Shown here in pieces: positions 1 to 9,744 of a DNA stretch of 40,427 nucleotides (position 1 is the first letter of the stretch; each line of letters starts with the position of its first letter). The translations under genes and the position numbers were made by a program. This DNA comes from Myxococcaceae bacterium (GTDB taxonomy: Bacteria > Myxococcota > Myxococcia > Myxococcales > Myxococcaceae), in NCBI GenBank assembly GCA_017881345.1, contig JADGQZ010000256.1:1-40427 (forward strand), given 5' to 3'. Below the pieces are notes generated by a model that searched no databases, was not told the DNA's origin, and was given only the letters and a program-made list of their open reading frames with translations.

Positions 1-1
1 C

Positions 2-31
2 CTGCCAACGCCGGGGAAAGCCGGATAGCGT
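2..31 (+). promoter_or_regulatory. Candidate promoter of the TAXI gene (CTGCCA-N18-TAGCGT)
   Basis: TAGCGT at 26-31 fits the TANNNT -10 form and CTGCCA at 2-7 is a four-of-six match to a -35 box with an 18-nt spacer. The box ends nine nt before the ATG at 41, so the transcript would start at or very near the start codon. It belongs to the recurrent TANNNT-before-start pattern of this window. Confidence 0.4.
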
Positions 32-40
32 CGACGCCCG

Positions 41-1453
41 ATGGCGGCGACCGACGGCAAGCGACGGGTGCTCGGCCTGGGAGCGGATCCGGGCGGGCTC
101 TCTCCCGGGGTCAAGACCCTCATCCTCTTCGGCGCGCTGGGCGTGCTCGGAGCGCTCTTCGCCTTCAGCAATCCCGAGGCGAGCCTGCGGCACCTCAAGG
201 TGGCGTTCCTCTCGGGGACCCCGAAGGGGAACTATCATGCGGTCGTCGAGCGGGTGGCGAAGGGCGCCGCGAGTCGCAAGGGGCATGTCACCAACGTCGC
301 GACCGCGGGCGCGGTGGAGAACGTCGAGCGGCTGATCGCCGCCCGGAAGGGTTGCACCGCGCACTTCGCCCTGGTGCAGGAGGGTGTGGACCTCCCGGAG
401 GGACACGGGCTCGAGCTGATCGGCCGCCTCACCCGTCCCGAGTCGCTGGTCGTGCTCGGTCGGGCCGCAGACCGCATCGCCTCGACGCAGGAGCTTCGCG
501 GCCTGCGCGTGGGAATCGGACCGGTGGGCAGCGGCACTGAGTTCCTGGTCCGGCGCCTGCTCGCGCCGCTTGCCGCGCTCCGGCTCCAGCTCTCGACCCA
601 GCCCATCGACGAGCAGATCCAGAAGCTCGAGCGTGGGGAGCTCGACCTCGGAGCGATGGTCATCGACGAGGACGCCACCCAGCTCCGCGAGGCGCTGCGC
701 GACCGGAAGCTGCAGATCCTGGCCATCCCGCGCGCCGAGGCGCTGGCCAGCGAGCTCCCCTTCCTCAGGGTCGGGCGCATCGAGGCCGGGCACTACGACC
801 CCGTGGCCGGAGTACCGCCCACCGACAAGCCCACGCTCCAGGTGGACACGCTCATCCTCGGCAACGGGTGCGCGAGCCGCTCGGCGACGCAGGGTCTGAT
901 CACCGTCCTCAACGATCTCTACCCCCTCTTCCTCAAGCACAACCGCGAGACGGCAAATCTCAGCGGGCTCCCCTACGCCACGGTGGCCCGGACCTACTAC
1001 GACACCAACGAGCCCGACCTGGTGGGGGTGTATGCCCCCTGGGTGGTGGACATCATGCCCACCGCGAGCTGGGTGCAGCTGGCACTCGGCATCTCTGTCC
1101 TCTTCAACGTGATCGGCGCCTTCAACCGGTTCCAGCTCTGGAGGATCGACGCGGCGCGGGTGTCGCTGGAGCGGGAGCTCCCCACCATCTTCGGGCCCGC
1201 GATCGGCGTGGGTGAGCTCCCGCGCGCCCAGCCGGACCCCACACTCGGGCCGGACGAGGTGCGCGCGCGGATCCGCTCCATCACCGAGCGGCTCGAAGCG
1301 CTGTATGACCGGTGCCGGAGGCGATCCCTCTCGTTCGTGGTGCCGATGGGCGGGGAGATGGCTTACCGGTACCAGGAGGCGCTGATCATGGATCTGCTCC
1401 AGGCGCTCCGGGCCTTCACCGACGGGCAGCTGCCCGCGCGGCGGCCAGGCTGA
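41..1453 (+). CDS. TAXI-family TRAP-type solute-binding protein, membrane anchored
   Basis: This 470-aa protein resembles the TAXI branch of TRAP transporter substrate-binding proteins, which capture small organic solutes outside the inner membrane. A hydrophobic stretch near residues 25-42 looks like an uncleaved anchor or signal. It is followed by a periplasmic-binding-type fold with the typical early segment 'GTPKGNYHAVVERVAKGA' and a central 'RVGIGPVGSGTEFLVRRLL' like the TAXI ligand-binding loop. A second membrane segment lies near residues 345-362 (WVQLALGISVLFNVIGAF), then a charged C-terminal helix-rich tail, so both ends are probably tethered. No TRAP permease gene (DctQM) is visible next to it, although upstream sequence is cut off by the window. 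The ATG at 41 is preceded by a -10-like TAGCGT nine nt away and no clear Shine-Dalgarno. The family assignment is fairly confident; the ligand is unknown. Confidence 0.8.
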   Translation: MAATDGKRRVLGLGADPGGLSPGVKTLILFGALGVLGALFAFSNPEASLRHLKVAFLSGTPKGNYHAVVERVAKGAASRKGHVTNVATAGAVENVERLIAARKGCTAHFALVQEGVDLPEGHGLELIGRLTRPESLVVLGRAADRIASTQELRGLRVGIGPVGSGTEFLVRRLLAPLAALRLQLSTQPIDEQIQKLERGELDLGAMVIDEDATQLREALRDRKLQILAIPRAEALASELPFLRVGRIEAGHYDPVAGVPPTDKPTLQVDTLILGNGCASRSATQGLITVLNDLYPLFLKHNRETANLSGLPYATVARTYYDTNEPDLVGVYAPWVVDIMPTASWVQLALGISVLFNVIGAFNRFQLWRIDAARVSLERELPTIFGPAIGVGELPRAQPDPTLGPDEVRARIRSITERLEALYDRCRRRSLSFVVPMGGEMAYRYQEALIMDLLQALRAFTDGQLPARRPG

Positions 1454-1493
1454 CCGCGCCTACACCTCGCTCATCTACCCCCTGCCATCGCGC

Positions 1494-1499
1494 TAGATT
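1494..1499 (+). promoter_or_regulatory. Candidate -10 box TAGATT, short-leader transcript
   Basis: TAGATT lies 10 nt before the GTG at 1510 and there is no good -35 at 16-18 nt. Only a weak AGGA sits near the start, too close to be a normal Shine-Dalgarno. The box supports choosing the GTG at 1510 over the longer ORF start inside the upstream gene. Confidence 0.35.
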
Positions 1500-1509
1500 G
1501 GTCAGGACC

Positions 1510-2304
1510 GTGGCCGCCGAACGCACACGCCCGAGCGCCCCCCCAACGGGCGATCCCGCTGGCGGGTCGATCCGCGAGCGGACCTACCGCGAGGAGGAGG
1601 TCGCGGCGATCCTCCGGCGCGCGGCGAGACTCGAGCACGACCGGCCGATCACCACCGGCGCGCTCAGCCTTCCGGAGATCGAGACCATCGCCCGCGACGC
1701 GGGCATCGACCTCGGAATGGTGCGGCAGGCTGCGCGAGAGCTCGACGAGGACCGTGGCGGAGGGATCGGCGCGGCGATCGCCGGTGCTCCGGTGCGCCGG
1801 ACCTTCGAGCGCGTGGTGGACGGGGAGATCGGCGCCGAGGATCACGAGCGCCTTGCCGAGGAGATCCGCGACGTGCTCTCGGGTCCCGGGGGCGGCTTCA
1901 CGGGCCGCACCTCGTCTCTGGGACGGAGCCTCACCTTCTCGGGCTTCGCCGGGATGAGCACGGTCCAGGTGAACGTCGGCCCCCGGGACGGGCGGACGTT
2001 GATCCGCATCGGCGTCGACCGTTCCCAGCTCGCCGGCGGGTTGTTCGGCGGGATCGTCGGCGGGGTGGGCGGAGGCCTCGGCGCGCAGGTGGGGTGGATG
2101 CTGCCCGTCCTTCTCCACCTCCCGGTGGAGGCGGGGCTCGGGGGCGCGGCCCTGGTCGTAGTGGCTTCCTTCGGCCTGGCCCGCTCCATCTTCGCCAGGA
2201 ATGGGCGCGGGCTCGACCGCGCTCTGGACGCGCTCGCGGATCGGCTGGAAGCGCTCGCGCAGCGGGCGATCGCGACGCATCCACCGCCGGTGAGCGGCGC
2301 CTGA
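1510..2304 (+). CDS. Conserved hypothetical protein, helical N-terminus plus glycine-rich membrane region
   Basis: This is a 264-aa protein if started at GTG 1510; the ORF track start at 1312 would overlap the previous gene by 142 nt and adds an implausible Arg/Pro-rich head. The N-terminal part (about residues 24-90) has the pattern 'YREEEVAAILRRAARLE...LSLPEIETIARDAGID', a helical module seen at the start of many uncharacterised soil-bacterial proteins. The middle is a beta-rich region, and a hydrophobic Gly-rich stretch ('AGGLFGGIVGGVGGGLGAQ') with a second hydrophobic segment suggests two membrane passes near residues 175-235. No catalytic motif is visible. It is transcribed toward the convergent DAHP synthase gene. 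The role is unknown. Confidence 0.7.
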   Translation: MAAERTRPSAPPTGDPAGGSIRERTYREEEVAAILRRAARLEHDRPITTGALSLPEIETIARDAGIDLGMVRQAARELDEDRGGGIGAAIAGAPVRRTFERVVDGEIGAEDHERLAEEIRDVLSGPGGGFTGRTSSLGRSLTFSGFAGMSTVQVNVGPRDGRTLIRIGVDRSQLAGGLFGGIVGGVGGGLGAQVGWMLPVLLHLPVEAGLGGAALVVVASFGLARSIFARNGRGLDRALDALADRLEALAQRAIATHPPPVSGA

Positions 2305-2350
2305 GCCCTCCGCAGCGCCCCGCCCATCGGCAGCACCCTCGCCGGCCGGA

Positions 2351-3445
2351 TCACCCTGCCGCGCGTGGGCCCGCGGCACCGGCCCGGCCAGTCCGCACCG
2401 CGCCGGCGAGCTCCTCGAGCACGCGCTCGGTGTCCTCCCAGCCCAGGCAGGCGTCGGTGATGCTCTGGCCGAAGCGAAGGTTGACCCGCGGGCCAGGAGC
2501 CTGCCGCCCCTCGACCAGATGGCTCTCCAGCATCAGTCCGAACACTGCGTCGTCGCCCTCGGCCCGGCGGAGTCCGAGCTCGCGGGCCACGTCGATCTGC
2601 CGGCGGGGGTCCTTCCCGCTGTTCCCGTGCGAGCAGTCCACCATCAGCCGGGGGCGCTGACCCGCCTCGCGGAGCGCAGCGCACGTCGCGGCGACCGAGG
2701 CCCGGTCGTGGTTCGGGCCGGTGGTCGAGCCGCGGAGAATGAGGTGCGTGTCCGGGTTGCCATTCGTCTCCACGATGGCGGCCAGACCCTGCTTGGTCAC
2801 CGAGAGGAAGCAGTGCGGATGGCCGGAGGCGGTCACCGCGTCGACGGCGATCTGCACGTTCCCATCCGTCCCGTTCTTGAAGCCCACCGGCATCGAGAGT
2901 CCCGAGGCGAGCTCCCGGTGCACCTGGCTCTCGGTGGTCCGCGCTCCGATCGCACCCCAGGACACGGTGTCGGCGAGGAACTGGGGAGTGATGGTGTCGA
3001 GGAACTCGCAGCCGGCGCGCACCCGCTGCTCGGCGAGCCCGACGAGCAGGCCTCGCGCCAGCGTGAGCCCCTCGTTGATCCGGAAGCTGCCGTCGAGGTG
3101 GGGGTCGTTGATCAACCCCTTCCAGCCGACCCGGGTCCGCGGCTTCTCGAAGTACACGCGCATCACCAGCAGTAGCGCGTCCGAGAGGCGACGCTCGGCG
3201 GTGGCGAGCCGCTCGGCGTACGCCCGCGCGGCGTCCACGTCGTGGATGGAGCAGGGGCCCACCACCACCAGCAGCCGATCGTCCAGCCCGTGCAGGATGG
3301 CGCTCACCTCACGACGGGCGGAGTAGACGAAGGACTCGGCCTCCTCACCGAGCGGCAGCTGCTCGATCAGGATGGCGGGCGGGAGGACCGGGCGCAGCCG
3401 CGCGATGCGGACGTCGTCGGTTCGATGCTGGGATTGGTCGGACAT
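2351..3445 (-). CDS. 3-deoxy-7-phosphoheptulonate synthase (DAHP synthase, class I)
   Basis: This 364-aa cytoplasmic enzyme condenses phosphoenolpyruvate and erythrose 4-phosphate, the first step of the shikimate route to aromatic amino acids. It has the class I AroF/G/H hallmarks in order: 'VVVGPCSIHD' near residue 60, 'RVYFEKPRTRVGWKGLINDP' near 95-115, 'GARTTESQVHRELASGLSMPVGFKNGTDG' near 165-195, 'RGSTTGPNHD', and 'MVDCSHGNSGKDPRRQ' near 265-280. Length matches the E. coli-type enzymes (about 350 aa). The sequence does not show which amino acid inhibits it, so no aroF/G/H symbol is given. It lies 45 bp downstream of the S9 peptidase on the same strand and could be cotranscribed. The ATG at 3445 fits the alignment start. 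Confidence 0.95.
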   Translation of the reverse strand: MSDQSQHRTDDVRIARLRPVLPPAILIEQLPLGEEAESFVYSARREVSAILHGLDDRLLVVVGPCSIHDVDAARAYAERLATAERRLSDALLLVMRVYFEKPRTRVGWKGLINDPHLDGSFRINEGLTLARGLLVGLAEQRVRAGCEFLDTITPQFLADTVSWGAIGARTTESQVHRELASGLSMPVGFKNGTDGNVQIAVDAVTASGHPHCFLSVTKQGLAAIVETNGNPDTHLILRGSTTGPNHDRASVAATCAALREAGQRPRLMVDCSHGNSGKDPRRQIDVARELGLRRAEGDDAVFGLMLESHLVEGRQAPGPRVNLRFGQSITDACLGWEDTERVLEELAGAVRTGRAGAAGPRAAG

Positions 3446-3490
3446 GCGAAGGCACCCGGAGGATGCCAGAGCACCCTGGCCTCTGTCGCC

Positions 3491-5488
3491 TCAGCGGGCC
3501 ACGGGAGCGGCCGGGCTGCCGAGGTAGCGCTCGAACCAGCCGACCTCGCGCTGCATCCGGTCCAGGAGGTGGGCAGCGTCCCGGAAGTGGTGACCCTCGT
3601 CGGCGTAGACCACCAGCTCGGTCGGGACGTCGAGCGTCTTCAGCGCGTGCCAGAACTCGTAGCTCTGGGGCGCCGGGCACTCGGCGTCGCGTTCACCCAC
3701 CACCACCAGCGTCGGCGTCTTCACCCTGGTGATGAACTGCATCGGTGAGCTCCGGGCGTATACCGCGGGGTCGGCGTACACCGTGGCGCCGAAGTACGGC
3801 AGCATCCACTGATCGATCTTGTTCTGGCCGTAGTAGCTCAGCCAGTTGGCGATGCCCGCGCTCGCCACTGCGGCCTTGAAGCGCTGGGTCTGCGTGACCG
3901 CGAACATGGCCATGTACCCGCCGTAGCTGTGGCCACGGATGCCGGCGCGCGCTCCGTCGACCCTTCCGGTGCGCGCCGCCGGATCGATGCCGGCGATGAT
4001 GTCGCGCAGATCACCGTGGCCGAAGTCCTTCACGTTGGCGCGGGTGAACGCCTCGCCCTGGCCGAAGCTGCCGCGCGGGTTCGGGGCGAGCACGGCGTAA
4101 CCCTGGCTGACCAGCAGGAGCTGCTCGATGGAGAAATGGTTCTTCGCCACTCCGGCCGGGCCACCGTGGACCGCGACCACCACCGGGCGCTTCCCCGGCC
4201 AGACGTCCTCCGGCGGCAGGTACAGCCAGCCCTGCACCTCCCAGCGGTCGCTCTTCCACGAGAGGCTCTCCACGCGCGCCGCCGGGCTCCTCAGCCCGGC
4301 GTTGACCTTCGAGACCTGCGTCCAGCCGCCGATCGGACCGGCCCAGACCTCCGGAGGCTCCAGGGCGGTCTCCCGGGCCACGGCCACCAGGGCGCCGTCG
4401 GCGGAGAACGCCGCGGACGTGCCCCAGCGCGCCTGGACGTGCTCCGGTCCACGCCACAGCGTGGTCGGTGGGGTGCCGCGATCCGGATCCACCTTCAGGA
4501 AGGCCGAGTCGCCGCCCATGACTGCCGTCGCCACCAGCCCGGCCTCGCGCGACCAGAAGAGCTGTGCTGCCGAGGCCCGCATGCCGGGTGTCACGTTGCG
4601 CGCCGGGCCCCCGCTCGCGGAGACGACGAGCACGTCGCCACCATTCGAGCCCGCGTCGCTCATCAGCCCTTCGATGAACGCGACCCGGCTGCCATCCGGG
4701 CTCCAGGTGGGCTCGCAGATCTGGAGCGCGGGGTGGTGGACCACACGGGCGAGGGCGCCTGCGATGGGGACGATGAAGAGCTCGGCGCTCCACCAGTTGT
4801 CGTCCCCGGAGCCGTGCGCGCCGGTCGCGGCAAACGCGGTGCCGTCAGGGCTCCACGCGTACTCGTAGATGAAGAGGTCCTCGGGAGAGATGGACACCAG
4901 CCGGCCGCCCTCGGCGGGGACCACCGCGATGCGCTGCTCGCGGACCACCGACCCGATCACGCCCGTCTCGCGCGGGCTCGGACCCAGTGGCCCCACCGCG
5001 TCCGGCGCGCCCTCGAGGTAGAGCACCGCCAGGCGCTTGCCGTCCGGTGACCACCGGGGCCGCTCGAGGTGCCCGCTGGCGTGGGTCAGCTTTCTCACCG
5101 CGGCCCCCGTCACGTCCGCGACGTACAGCTGGGGCTGTCCCGGCTGCTCGGCATCCGAGAGGAAGGCCAGCTGCTTTCCGTCCGGCGAGAAGACCGGATC
5201 GTCCTCCTCGTGATCCGCGGCATCCTTCGACGCGGTGATGCGCACCGGTGTTCCCCCGGCACGCGCGGCGAGGCGGATCCGCCTGAGACTTCCGGAGGGT
5301 CCCGCGGGCGTCGGCGCCGCCTCCACCCAGGCGACCCGCCCGCCGTCGGCTGAGAGGGCGACGCGCTTGATCTCGACCAGGCGGCTCAGGTCGGTGAGCG
5401 CCGACTCGACGCCACGGGGCGCGGGCCCGGCGGCGAGCAGCATGAGCGCGAGCGGGAGTGATGTCAGGGGACCACCTCCGGAAGCCAA
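3491..5488 (-). CDS. Exported S9-family prolyl oligopeptidase-like serine peptidase
   Basis: This 665-aa protein has an N-terminal hydrophobic signal segment ('SLPLALMLLAAGPAP'), a beta-propeller-like region with repeated WD40/TolB-type phrases ('FSPDGKQLAFLSD', 'WSPDGKRLAVLY', 'WSPDGTAFAATG', 'WSPDGSRVAFIEG'), and a C-terminal alpha/beta hydrolase domain. The catalytic triad is visible: Ser in GHSYGGYM (about residue 519), Asp in 'VVGERDAECP' (about 600) and His in 'YADEGHHF' (about 633). This is the dipeptidyl/acylaminoacyl peptidase S9 arrangement, probably periplasmic and acting on short peptides. The start is a TTG at 5488; an ATG at 5443 would shorten the signal segment. The start is uncertain, the family is not. 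Confidence 0.93.
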   Translation of the reverse strand: MASGGGPLTSLPLALMLLAAGPAPRGVESALTDLSRLVEIKRVALSADGGRVAWVEAAPTPAGPSGSLRRIRLAARAGGTPVRITASKDAADHEEDDPVFSPDGKQLAFLSDAEQPGQPQLYVADVTGAAVRKLTHASGHLERPRWSPDGKRLAVLYLEGAPDAVGPLGPSPRETGVIGSVVREQRIAVVPAEGGRLVSISPEDLFIYEYAWSPDGTAFAATGAHGSGDDNWWSAELFIVPIAGALARVVHHPALQICEPTWSPDGSRVAFIEGLMSDAGSNGGDVLVVSASGGPARNVTPGMRASAAQLFWSREAGLVATAVMGGDSAFLKVDPDRGTPPTTLWRGPEHVQARWGTSAAFSADGALVAVARETALEPPEVWAGPIGGWTQVSKVNAGLRSPAARVESLSWKSDRWEVQGWLYLPPEDVWPGKRPVVVAVHGGPAGVAKNHFSIEQLLLVSQGYAVLAPNPRGSFGQGEAFTRANVKDFGHGDLRDIIAGIDPAARTGRVDGARAGIRGHSYGGYMAMFAVTQTQRFKAAVASAGIANWLSYYGQNKIDQWMLPYFGATVYADPAVYARSSPMQFITRVKTPTLVVVGERDAECPAPQSYEFWHALKTLDVPTELVVYADEGHHFRDAAHLLDRMQREVGWFERYLGSPAAPVAR

Positions 5489-5629
5489 GCGAGACTAACC
5501 GCTGAAGGCCGTTGCGCGAGACCCGGAGTGGCCCAGGGGGTATTTCGGAAGCGCACCTGCCGAGGCCTCCGGGCCAGGTCCTACCGTCTCGATTCGAACG
5601 GGGGGCCGTTCCCCCCAGGGAGGCTTCAC
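5489..5629. other. Divergent intergenic region with GC-only hairpin
   Basis: This 141-bp region lies between the S9 peptidase and the small lipoprotein gene. It holds TAGTCT on the minus strand (plus 5492-5497) just three nt before the TTG start, too close for a simple leaderless start. It also holds a six-bp G/C hairpin just before the lipoprotein ribosome-binding site. No other gene is seen. Confidence 0.5.
5600..5616 (+). promoter_or_regulatory. GGGGGG/CCCCCC hairpin next to the lipoprotein RBS
   Basis: Six G (5600-5605), a five-nt loop CCGTT and six C (5611-5616) form a perfect stem abutting the Shine-Dalgarno AGGGAGG (5617-5623). An overlapping alternative stem, GAACGG/CCGTTC with a GGGG loop, uses the same bases. 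The C run could also pair with the Shine-Dalgarno itself. There is no T tract, so a terminator is unlikely; a translational or mRNA-stability role is inferred only. Confidence 0.4.
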
Positions 5630-5986
5630 ATGAATCGCCCGCTCGTTGCCCTCGCCGTCGCAGTCGCACTCGCAGGTTGCGGTGGATCGAGTGCTGCCAA
5701 CACGTCCGACCCGGCCGCAGCCTGCAAGACGCTGTTCACCACCGTCTGCAACAAGCTCTTCCAGTGCAACCCCACCGGCGCGGCACAGGCGTACGGGAGC
5801 TCCGCCGCCTGCGCGTCGAGCCTCTCGGCGGGCTGCAACTCGACCAGCGGGAGCGGCTCTTGCCCCGCCGGTACGAGCTACAACTCGTCGAACGCCAGCA
5901 CCTGCATCAACGACTACGGCAACGAGTCGTGCGCCGACATGAACGGTGGGGTCACGCCCGCGAGCTGCAGCAAGGTCTGCAGCTGA
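5630..5986 (+). CDS. Small Cys-rich lipoprotein
   Basis: This 118-aa protein starts at ATG 5630 behind a strong Shine-Dalgarno AGGGAGG seven nt upstream; the track start at 5528 lacks such support and adds 34 unlikely residues. It opens with a lipoprotein signal ending in 'AVALAGCGG', so it should be lipidated on the first Cys. The mature part is Ser/Asn/Gly-rich and carries ten further cysteines, enough for five disulfides, with short spacings such as 'VCNKLFQC' and 'SCSKVC'. Small Cys-rich lipoproteins of this look are common in myxobacterial genomes. No enzyme motif is seen; a cell-surface structural or binding role is a guess. Confidence 0.8.
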   Translation: MNRPLVALAVAVALAGCGGSSAANTSDPAAACKTLFTTVCNKLFQCNPTGAAQAYGSSAACASSLSAGCNSTSGSGSCPAGTSYNSSNASTCINDYGNESCADMNGGVTPASCSKVCS

Positions 5987-6057
5987 CCTGGAAACGGCGC
6001 ACCCTCGAGGCGCGATTGCCCTATGCTCCGCGCCCCACCCTCTCCACCGAGGCAGAA

Positions 6058-6883
6058 GTGCTGCGTTCCTTCCCCCAGGTTCTTCTCTCCGTCGCGCTGG
6101 CCGCGACCTCTGCGCTGGCCCAGTCCGCGCCGAAGCTCGATCTCCCACGCCCGAGCCCGAAGGGGTCGGTCAGCCAGACGGTCGGCCTGACCGACATCTC
6201 GATCGCCTACTCGAGCCCGGCGGTGAAGGGCCGGAAGATCTGGGGCGAGGTGGTGCCGTTCGACCAGCTCTGGCGTGCCGGAGCCAACGAGTGCACCAAG
6301 GTCACGTTCTCGACCCCGGTCTCCATCGAGGGCAAGCCGGTCGCGGCGGGGGCCTACTGCATCTTCCTGCTTCCCCAGAAGACCGGCTGGACGTTCATCC
6401 TGAGCAAGAACACCGAGGGCGGAACGGCCGAGTACAAGCAGAGCGAGGACGCGGTCCGGGTCCCGGCCACCGCCACGGCCATCTCGCCCCGCGAGCGCAT
6501 GGCCTTCGAGATCCTGGACTTCGACGACGAGAAGGGCACCCTGGCCATGGAGTGGGAGACCCTGCGGGTGGGCGTGAAGTTCACCACCGGCACCCGGCAG
6601 CGTGTCCTGACCGAGATCCGCGCCCTCAAGGGTGACGACTGGAGGCCGTACAACGCCGCCGCGCGCTACCTCCTGGGCGCCAGTCTCGAGCCCGCGCTGG
6701 CGATGCAGCTGGCTGACCGTTCCATCCAGCTCAAGGAGGAGTGGAACAACGTCTGGACCAAGGCCCAGCTGCTCCACGCGGCCGGAAAGAACCCCGAGGC
6801 GCTGGCCGCCGCGCAGCGGGCCCAGACGCTGGGCAAGGCCTCCAAGAACTTCTTCGAGGCCGACGACGTGGCCAAGGCCCTGG

Positions 6884-6900
<17 letters not shown>
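6058..6900 (+). CDS. Exported DUF2911-domain protein
   Basis: This 280-aa protein starts at GTG 6058 with GAGG five nt upstream. The long ORF in the track (from 5512) runs through the lipoprotein gene and is not credible as the start. A signal peptide (about residues 1-22, ending 'SALAQ') is followed by the DUF2911 domain, recognisable by 'SQTVGLTDISIAYSSPAVKGR', 'VPFDQLWRAGANE', 'FSTPVSIEGKPVAAGAYCIF' and 'WTFILSK'. The C-terminal part (about residues 190-280) is helical with a TPR-like 'AQLLHAAGKNPEALAAAQRA'. The function of DUF2911 is unknown; it is widespread in Bacteroidota and Myxococcota. The last 17 bp overlap the end of the convergent acyl-CoA ligase gene. Confidence 0.88.
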
Positions 6901-8503
<1,603 letters not shown>

Positions 8504-8541
8504 GGCTCGTTGAGCCTGCCTCGATCGGCGTCGGCCGTCAG

Positions 8542-9744
8542 CTACGTTCGGTCCCGGTCTTCCGGTCCGTGACGGGTCACCCGGACCACCACCTCCCGGT
8601 AGATCTCCTCCACCCGTGAGACGATCGGCCCCGGCTGGAACCGCGCCAGCGCCGAGGCCCGCGCCGCCCGTCCCATGGCCGCCCGCCGCGCGGAGTCCTC
8701 GAGCAAGGCGAGGGCCGCCGCTGCCATGGCCCCCGGGTCGCGCGGCGGCACGAGCCAGCCGGTCTTGCCGTGGGTCACCACCTCCGGCACCCCGCCCACC
8801 TCGCTCGCCACCACCGGGACACCCGAGGCGAGCGACTCCAGCGCCGCGAGGCCGAAGCTCTCCTGTTCGCTCGGGAGCAGGAAGAGATCCGCGTGGGCGA
8901 AGAGGTCCCCGAGCGAGCGCCGCTCACCGGAAAAGGCCACCGCGTCACGGACTCCGAGCGAGGTCGCGAGCGCCTCGACCGGCCCGCGCTCCGGCCCGTC
9001 GCCCACCAGCACCAGCACCGCGGGCCGCCTGCGCCGCACCTCGGCCAGCGCGCGAACCGTGTCCCCCACCCGCTTCACCGGCCGAAAGTTCGAGGCGTGG
9101 AGCAACACCGCCGGGCGCCTCCCGGGACTCCAGTCGAGGGCGGGAAAGAGCGCCGGCACCTCACCCGCCCCGTCGTCGAGCGGATGGAACGCCTCGGGAT
9201 CGACGAAGTTGGGCACGACCGAGATCTGGAGGCTCGGGGACAGACCCAGGGTCGCCGTGGCCACCCGGCGCAGCCAGGCGGACGGAGTCATGACCGCGTC
9301 GCTCCCGAGCGCCGCCTCGCGCACCTGGCCGCGCATCGCCGCGTCGTGCCCGAGCCCCGTGACGTCCGTCCCGTGAAGAGTGATCACCAGCCCCGGTGGA
9401 CGCCGGCCCTGATCGCGCACCAGCTCCCGGGCGAGCAGCGCGGCCGGCCCGTGCGGCAGAGCGTAGTGCATGTGCAGGAGGTCCAGCGACTCGCGCACCG
9501 TCACCTGGGCCATGGCGCGCGCCAGCGCCATCGGCCGACCGACCGCGCCCGACGGCGGTCGCGGTGACGTGTCCACCTCGTGCACCGTCCACGGACCGTC
9601 GCCCGCGAGGCGCACCGGCACCCCGGCGGAGAAGACGTGCACGCGGTGCCCACGCGCCGCCAGCTGCATCGCCAGCTGAGACGCGGCGACGCCGCTCCCG
9701 CCCACGGTCGGGAAGCAGGCGATGCCCACGCCCAGCGTGCTCAC
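8542..9744 (-). CDS. bshA: BshA: N-acetyl-alpha-D-glucosaminyl L-malate synthase (bacillithiol)
   Basis: This is a 400-aa GT4 glycosyltransferase. In the known pathway BshA joins UDP-GlcNAc to L-malate, the first step of bacillithiol synthesis. The start is GTG 9744, whose GTGA overlaps the stop of bshC; the track start at 10308 lies inside bshC and is rejected. Visible features are the BshA-like N-terminus 'IACFPTVGGSGVAASQLAMQ', 'LHMHYALPHGPAALLA', 'ITLHGTDVTGLGHD', 'VVPNFVDPEAFHP', and the GT4 nucleotide-sugar site 'LLPSEQESFGLAALESLASG' near residues 290-310. Length fits the family (about 375-400 aa). Coupling to bshC on the same transcript strongly supports the assignment over a generic GT4 enzyme. 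Confidence 0.93.
   Translation of the reverse strand: MSTLGVGIACFPTVGGSGVAASQLAMQLAARGHRVHVFSAGVPVRLAGDGPWTVHEVDTSPRPPSGAVGRPMALARAMAQVTVRESLDLLHMHYALPHGPAALLARELVRDQGRRPPGLVITLHGTDVTGLGHDAAMRGQVREAALGSDAVMTPSAWLRRVATATLGLSPSLQISVVPNFVDPEAFHPLDDGAGEVPALFPALDWSPGRRPAVLLHASNFRPVKRVGDTVRALAEVRRRRPAVLVLVGDGPERGPVEALATSLGVRDAVAFSGERRSLGDLFAHADLFLLPSEQESFGLAALESLASGVPVVASEVGGVPEVVTHGKTGWLVPPRDPGAMAAAALALLEDSARRAAMGRAARASALARFQPGPIVSRVEEIYREVVVRVTRHGPEDRDRT

Noticed and set aside
5530-5605. tRNA-like stretch (GATTCGAAC near 5591, which reads GTTCGAATC on the minus strand)
   Set aside because: The flanking bases form only two of five T-stem pairs, and no anticodon or acceptor stem can be built on either strand.
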